DNA of 8,923 nucleotides from DSWT01 sp034433375 (GTDB taxonomy: Bacteria; Chloroflexota; Anaerolineae; B4-G1; SLSP01): NCBI GenBank assembly GCA_034433375.1, contig DAOUAQ010000326.1:1-8923 (forward strand), written 5' to 3'. This document shows positions 6,558 to 8,923 of this stretch, one piece after another. The notes beneath the pieces were generated by a model. It was not told where the DNA came from and made no database searches. It worked only from the letters and a program-made list of their open reading frames with translations. The position numbers and the translations under genes were made by a program. Each line of letters opens with the position of its first letter. Position 1 is the stretch's first letter.

Positions 6558-6595
6558 GATTTGTTGATTGGAAATTTGGAGATTGAGGGAGAGGC
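6551..6595 (+). repeat. Degenerate 15-bp repeat at the etfA-dehydrogenase junction
   Basis: GATTTAAGATTTGTT, GATTGGAAATTTGGA and GATTGAGGGAGAGGC follow one another at 15-base steps starting at 6551, 6566 and 6581. They cover the etfA stop codon, the 39-bp gap and the ribosome binding site GGGAGAGG of the next gene. Similarity between units is modest, so chance is possible. It resembles the array at the other junction of this operon in style, not in sequence. Confidence 0.3.
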
Positions 6596-6596
6596 T

Positions 6597-8021
6597 ATGA
6601 CGCACTATAATCCTGTCACACCTGCGGTGATTGCTGAATTACAGAGCATCGTCGGCGAAAAGTACGTGATCTTCGACGATGTAGAGAAGATGGAAGCCTA
6701 CGCGCACGACGAGGTGGCCGATCCGGCGTTCGCGCATATGCCGGATGTGGTGGTCAAACCGGCGACGGCGGATGAAATTTCCGCCATCATGCGGCTCGCC
6801 AACCGCGCAATGATCCCCGTTACGCCGCGCGGCGCAGGATCGGGGCTGTCGGGCGGCGCGGTGCCGGTGTACGGCGGCATCCTCCTGTCGGTGGAGCGGA
6901 TGAACCGCATTCTGGAGATTGACCGCGACAACCTGGTGGTGGTCGTCGAGCCGGGCGTGGTCACGAACGTCATCAACGAGATTTTGAAGGAAGATGGTCT
7001 CTTCTACGCCGGCTATCCAATGAGCGTGGAAACGTGTTTCGTCGGCGGCAACGTTGCGGAGAATGCCGGCGGCGGCAAGGCGGTGAAGTACGGCGTCACC
7101 GGGCGGTACGTGATGGGTCTGGAGGTCGTGCTGCCCACCGGCGAGATCGTCCAGTTCGGCGGCAAGCGCGTCAAAGATGTCACCGGTTACGATCTGCTGC
7201 AACTGATGGTCGGCTCGGAAGGGACGCTTGGTATCTTCACCAAGATCATCCTCAAGCTGCTGCCGCTGCCCACGGCGAAGGTGGATTTGCTGGCGCTGTT
7301 CAAGGACGTTCCCTCGGCGATTGCGATGGTGCCGAAGATTATGACCAACGGGCGCATCATCCCCACCGCCATCGAATTTATGGACAGGCTCTCGGTGCAG
7401 ACGACGTGCAAGTACCTCAACGAGGAACTGCCCTACGAGCAGGCCGGGGCGATGCTGCTGATTGAAGTGGATGGCGGCAGTGAGTCGCAGGTGGAGAAGG
7501 AGTATGAGACGATTGGCGAACTGTGTCTGGAACACGGCGCAATCGAGGTCTACGTGGCGGACAACCACACAACGCAAGAACGCATTTGGGCCGTGCGACG
7601 CAATATCGCCGAGGCGTTCAAGGTTTACAGCCCGGTGCAGAGCATCGAAGATGTTGTCGTGCCCTTCGCGCAAATCCCCGACTTAATGCCCGAACTCGAC
7701 CGCATCTCAGAGAAGTACGATGTCATCATCCCCTGCTACGGCCACGCGGGCGACGGCAACCTGCACGCCACCATCGTCAAACACCCGCATACACCGCTTG
7801 ATGAATGGGAAGAACAGGAGCGTGCGGTGCTGCTGGACCTCTATCACGCCGTCGCCAAACTCGGCGGCACGCTCAGTGGGGAACACGGCATTGGCACGAA
7901 GCGGCGTGACTTTTTGCCGCTGATCCTGGACGGAACGGTCATCGCGTTGCAGCGACGGATCAAGGCGGCGTTCGACCCAAACGACGTGCTCAATCCGGGG
8001 AAGATTTTCCCGGCGGCGTAA
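6597..8021 (+). CDS. glcD: FAD-linked 2-hydroxyacid dehydrogenase, GlcD/LctD family
   Basis: A 474-residue flavoprotein of the glycolate oxidase GlcD / D-lactate dehydrogenase family. Residues about 49-185 form the PCMH-type FAD domain with PRGAGSGLSGGAVP 77-90, GGNVAENAGGGKAVKYG 150-166 and DVTGYDLLQLMVGSEGTLGI 194-213. Residues about 225-472 form the FAD-oxidase C-terminal domain with CYGHAGDGNLH 380-390 (His383 and His390, probable metal ligands), GEHGIGTKR 428-436 and DPNDVLNPGKIF 460-471. There are no Cys clusters, so no Fe-S centre. ATG 6597 follows GGGAGAGG; the in-frame TTG at 6561 would begin inside the repeat and is rejected. Linkage to etfBA suggests electrons pass to the ETF, as in LctBCD of acetogens. 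The substrate (lactate, glycolate, 2-hydroxyglutarate or other) cannot be read from sequence; the symbol is a family label. Confidence 0.92.
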   Translation: MTHYNPVTPAVIAELQSIVGEKYVIFDDVEKMEAYAHDEVADPAFAHMPDVVVKPATADEISAIMRLANRAMIPVTPRGAGSGLSGGAVPVYGGILLSVERMNRILEIDRDNLVVVVEPGVVTNVINEILKEDGLFYAGYPMSVETCFVGGNVAENAGGGKAVKYGVTGRYVMGLEVVLPTGEIVQFGGKRVKDVTGYDLLQLMVGSEGTLGIFTKIILKLLPLPTAKVDLLALFKDVPSAIAMVPKIMTNGRIIPTAIEFMDRLSVQTTCKYLNEELPYEQAGAMLLIEVDGGSESQVEKEYETIGELCLEHGAIEVYVADNHTTQERIWAVRRNIAEAFKVYSPVQSIEDVVVPFAQIPDLMPELDRISEKYDVIIPCYGHAGDGNLHATIVKHPHTPLDEWEEQERAVLLDLYHAVAKLGGTLSGEHGIGTKRRDFLPLILDGTVIALQRRIKAAFDPNDVLNPGKIFPAA

Positions 8022-8032
8022 ACGCTACGTTG

Positions 8033-8071
8033 GGCGTGGGTTGGGTGATTACCCAACCCACGCCTGTTTTT
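8033..8071 (+). terminator. Intrinsic terminator of the etf-dehydrogenase operon
   Basis: A perfect 14-bp GC-rich stem, GGCGTGGGTTGGGT at 8033-8046 and its complement at 8051-8064, closes on a 4-base loop and is followed by TGTTTTT (8065-8071). It begins 12 bases after the dehydrogenase stop. Two G-U pairs could extend the base. On the opposite strand no T-run follows, so it should act mainly rightward. The right arm lies inside the end of the convergent acetyltransferase gene. Confidence 0.88.
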
Positions 8072-8618
8072 CACTCGAGACGCACCGCTCGCGGAATTCT
8101 TCCACCGTCATGCCGTAGTGGAGTTCATCGAAGTGTTGACCGAGGGTAAAAATCACGCGGCGAATACGACCTTCCAGTATAAAGCCCAGCCTCTCGTGGA
8201 GACGTTGCGACGCTTCATTATTTGAGTAGACTGTAGCCGAGACCTTTTGGTAGCGCAGTTCATCAAAGAAGTAACGCAAGAGCAGGAAAATGGCTTCGGA
8301 GGCGTAGCCTCTGCGGCGATAGGCGGGGCCAATCGCCAGACCGTACATAAAGCACCCCACCCGCCGGTCGCAGGTGTGGGAGTTGATGATGCCAACAACC
8401 TCTCCGGCTTCGTTCTCGATGATGAAATCGAAGGCGTCATCCTTCAAGTCTGGCATTGACATCCGCGCGAAATGTTGGCGGGTTGCTTCCAGTGAGTCGG
8501 GAAACCGCACAAAATCTGTGAAACGCTCCATATCGCTGTCGCGCCACGCGAAGAAGGTGTCGGCATCGCCCGGCTCCACGCCACGCAGCCGCACCCGCTG
8601 TCCTTGCCAAATGTCCAT
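8049..8618 (-). CDS. GNAT-family N-acetyltransferase, RimJ/RimL-like
   Basis: A 189-residue acetyltransferase of the GNAT fold (Acetyltransf_3 type), which moves an acetyl group from acetyl-CoA to an amine, often a protein N-terminus or small molecule. It shows the opening GQRVRLRGVEPGDADTFFAW 6-25 typical of the family, the acetyl-CoA pyrophosphate loop RRRGYASEA 101-109 (Q/RxxGxA), and VYSNNEASQRLHERLGF 130-146 with the conserved Asn and Leu-Gly-Phe. ATG 8618 has GGAGGGCGC before it; an in-frame TTG at 8651 has no ribosome binding site and lies in an inverted repeat, so I reject it. The gene converges on the etf operon. Its last codons, encoding QAWVG, and stop fall in the terminator hairpin. 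Substrate unknown. Confidence 0.9.
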   Translation of the reverse strand: MDIWQGQRVRLRGVEPGDADTFFAWRDSDMERFTDFVRFPDSLEATRQHFARMSMPDLKDDAFDFIIENEAGEVVGIINSHTCDRRVGCFMYGLAIGPAYRRRGYASEAIFLLLRYFFDELRYQKVSATVYSNNEASQRLHERLGFILEGRIRRVIFTLGQHFDELHYGMTVEEFRERCVSSEKQAWVG

Positions 8619-8634
8619 GCGCCCTCCAAAACAA

Positions 8635-8862
8635 CCGCGAATCTTCACCAATCCTGACTCATCAAGATCATCTCAAAATTCCGGTACACGGATGAACACG
8701 GAGAACACGGATTTTTCTCCTATAAGAAATCCGTAGAATCCGTGAAATCCGCGTACAATTCTTTAGCGCTTGACTGTAAAATCGTCTCGACGATCACAGA
8801 GTCTTCGCGAATTCACACAAATTTTCTTCCTTATATTCGTGGAGATTGGTGAAGATTCGTGG
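8635..8862. repeat. Segment bounded by 18-bp inverted repeats upstream of the acetyltransferase
   Basis: CCGCGAATCTTCACCAAT at 8635-8652 and ATTGGTGAAGATTCGTGG at 8845-8862 are inverted copies matching at 17 of 18 bases. They enclose about 190 bases with no gene, including the palindrome at 8684-8756. No transposase or obvious target-site duplication is visible. It may be a small non-autonomous repeat element or two members of a dispersed short-repeat family. The rest, 8863-8923, shows nothing I can name. Confidence 0.5.
8684..8756. repeat. Imperfect 73-bp palindrome of CACGGAT motifs
   Basis: The left half carries three CACGGA motifs (GTACACGGAT at 8684-8693, ACACGGAG, ACACGGATTT), and the right half carries their inverted counterparts (AAATCCGTAG, AATCCGTGAA, ATCCGCGTAC at 8747-8756). 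The halves pair imperfectly around a loop near CTCCTATA. Chains of ATCCGTG-like words are frequent between genes in several environmental phyla. It lies in the 5' region of the acetyltransferase but has no visible regulatory role. Confidence 0.6.
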
Positions 8863-8923
8863 TAAGGATTTTCAGTCATTGTCGGCGGTTTCCCGTGAAG
8901 TCAAGCCGCTTCGCCTTCGCCGT

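Noticed and set aside
5601..7673. Long minus-strand frames (up to 344 codons) opposite etfA and the dehydrogenase
   Set aside because: His/Arg/Asp-rich shadow translations with no motifs; the plus-strand frames match well-known families over their full length.
8616..8651. Upstream TTG start giving the acetyltransferase 11 more residues
   Set aside because: No ribosome binding site before it, the extra residues come from an inverted repeat, and ATG 8618 has GGAGGGCGC correctly placed.

Overview
The window looks like a chromosomal segment of a GC-rich, free-living bacterium. A Chloroflexota-type organism is my best guess. It rests on TTG starts behind strong GGAGG sites, an ABC-exporter pair of a kind common in Chloroflexota and Actinobacteria, clostridial-type ETF genes, and dispersed palindromes and 7-bp repeat arrays between genes. 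No marker gene fixes the taxonomy, so this is inference.

Left third (1-4172, minus strand): an ABC exporter operon read right to left. The first gene (4172-2403) and second gene (2406-619) each fuse a six-helix membrane domain to an ATPase domain. They overlap by ATGA and have complementary active-site changes, so they should form one heterodimer with one working and one degenerate ATP site. After a 148-bp gap with a palindromic hairpin, a second copy of the first gene begins (470 to beyond base 1), so the exporter locus is duplicated in tandem.

Middle (4173-4675): a 503-bp divergent intergenic region. It holds two related palindromic repeats in the same orientation. Between them is a leftward promoter (TTGACA-16-TACACT) overlapped by a cluster of GGTGTA/TACACC half-sites, then a near-perfect ribosome binding site and a 24-codon ORF. 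This is probably the control region of the exporter operon, possibly with the stump of a lost regulator gene or a leader peptide.

Right half (4676-8021, plus strand): etfB, etfA and a GlcD-type FAD-linked 2-hydroxyacid dehydrogenase. The order and ETF sequence type match the NAD-linked, electron-bifurcating lactate dehydrogenase/ETF complex LctBCD of acetogens. EtfA here has no N-terminal ferredoxin domain, and no GlcF-like Fe-S subunit is present. The etfB-etfA junction is a 7-bp tandem repeat array that runs into the etfA start codon. The operon ends at a strong hairpin terminator whose right arm also encodes the last residues of a convergent GNAT acetyltransferase gene (8618-8049, minus).

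The last 300 bases hold no gene. They contain an imperfect long palindrome bounded by 18-bp inverted repeats. I saw no tRNA, rRNA, transposase, CRISPR array or phage gene, and no defence system.
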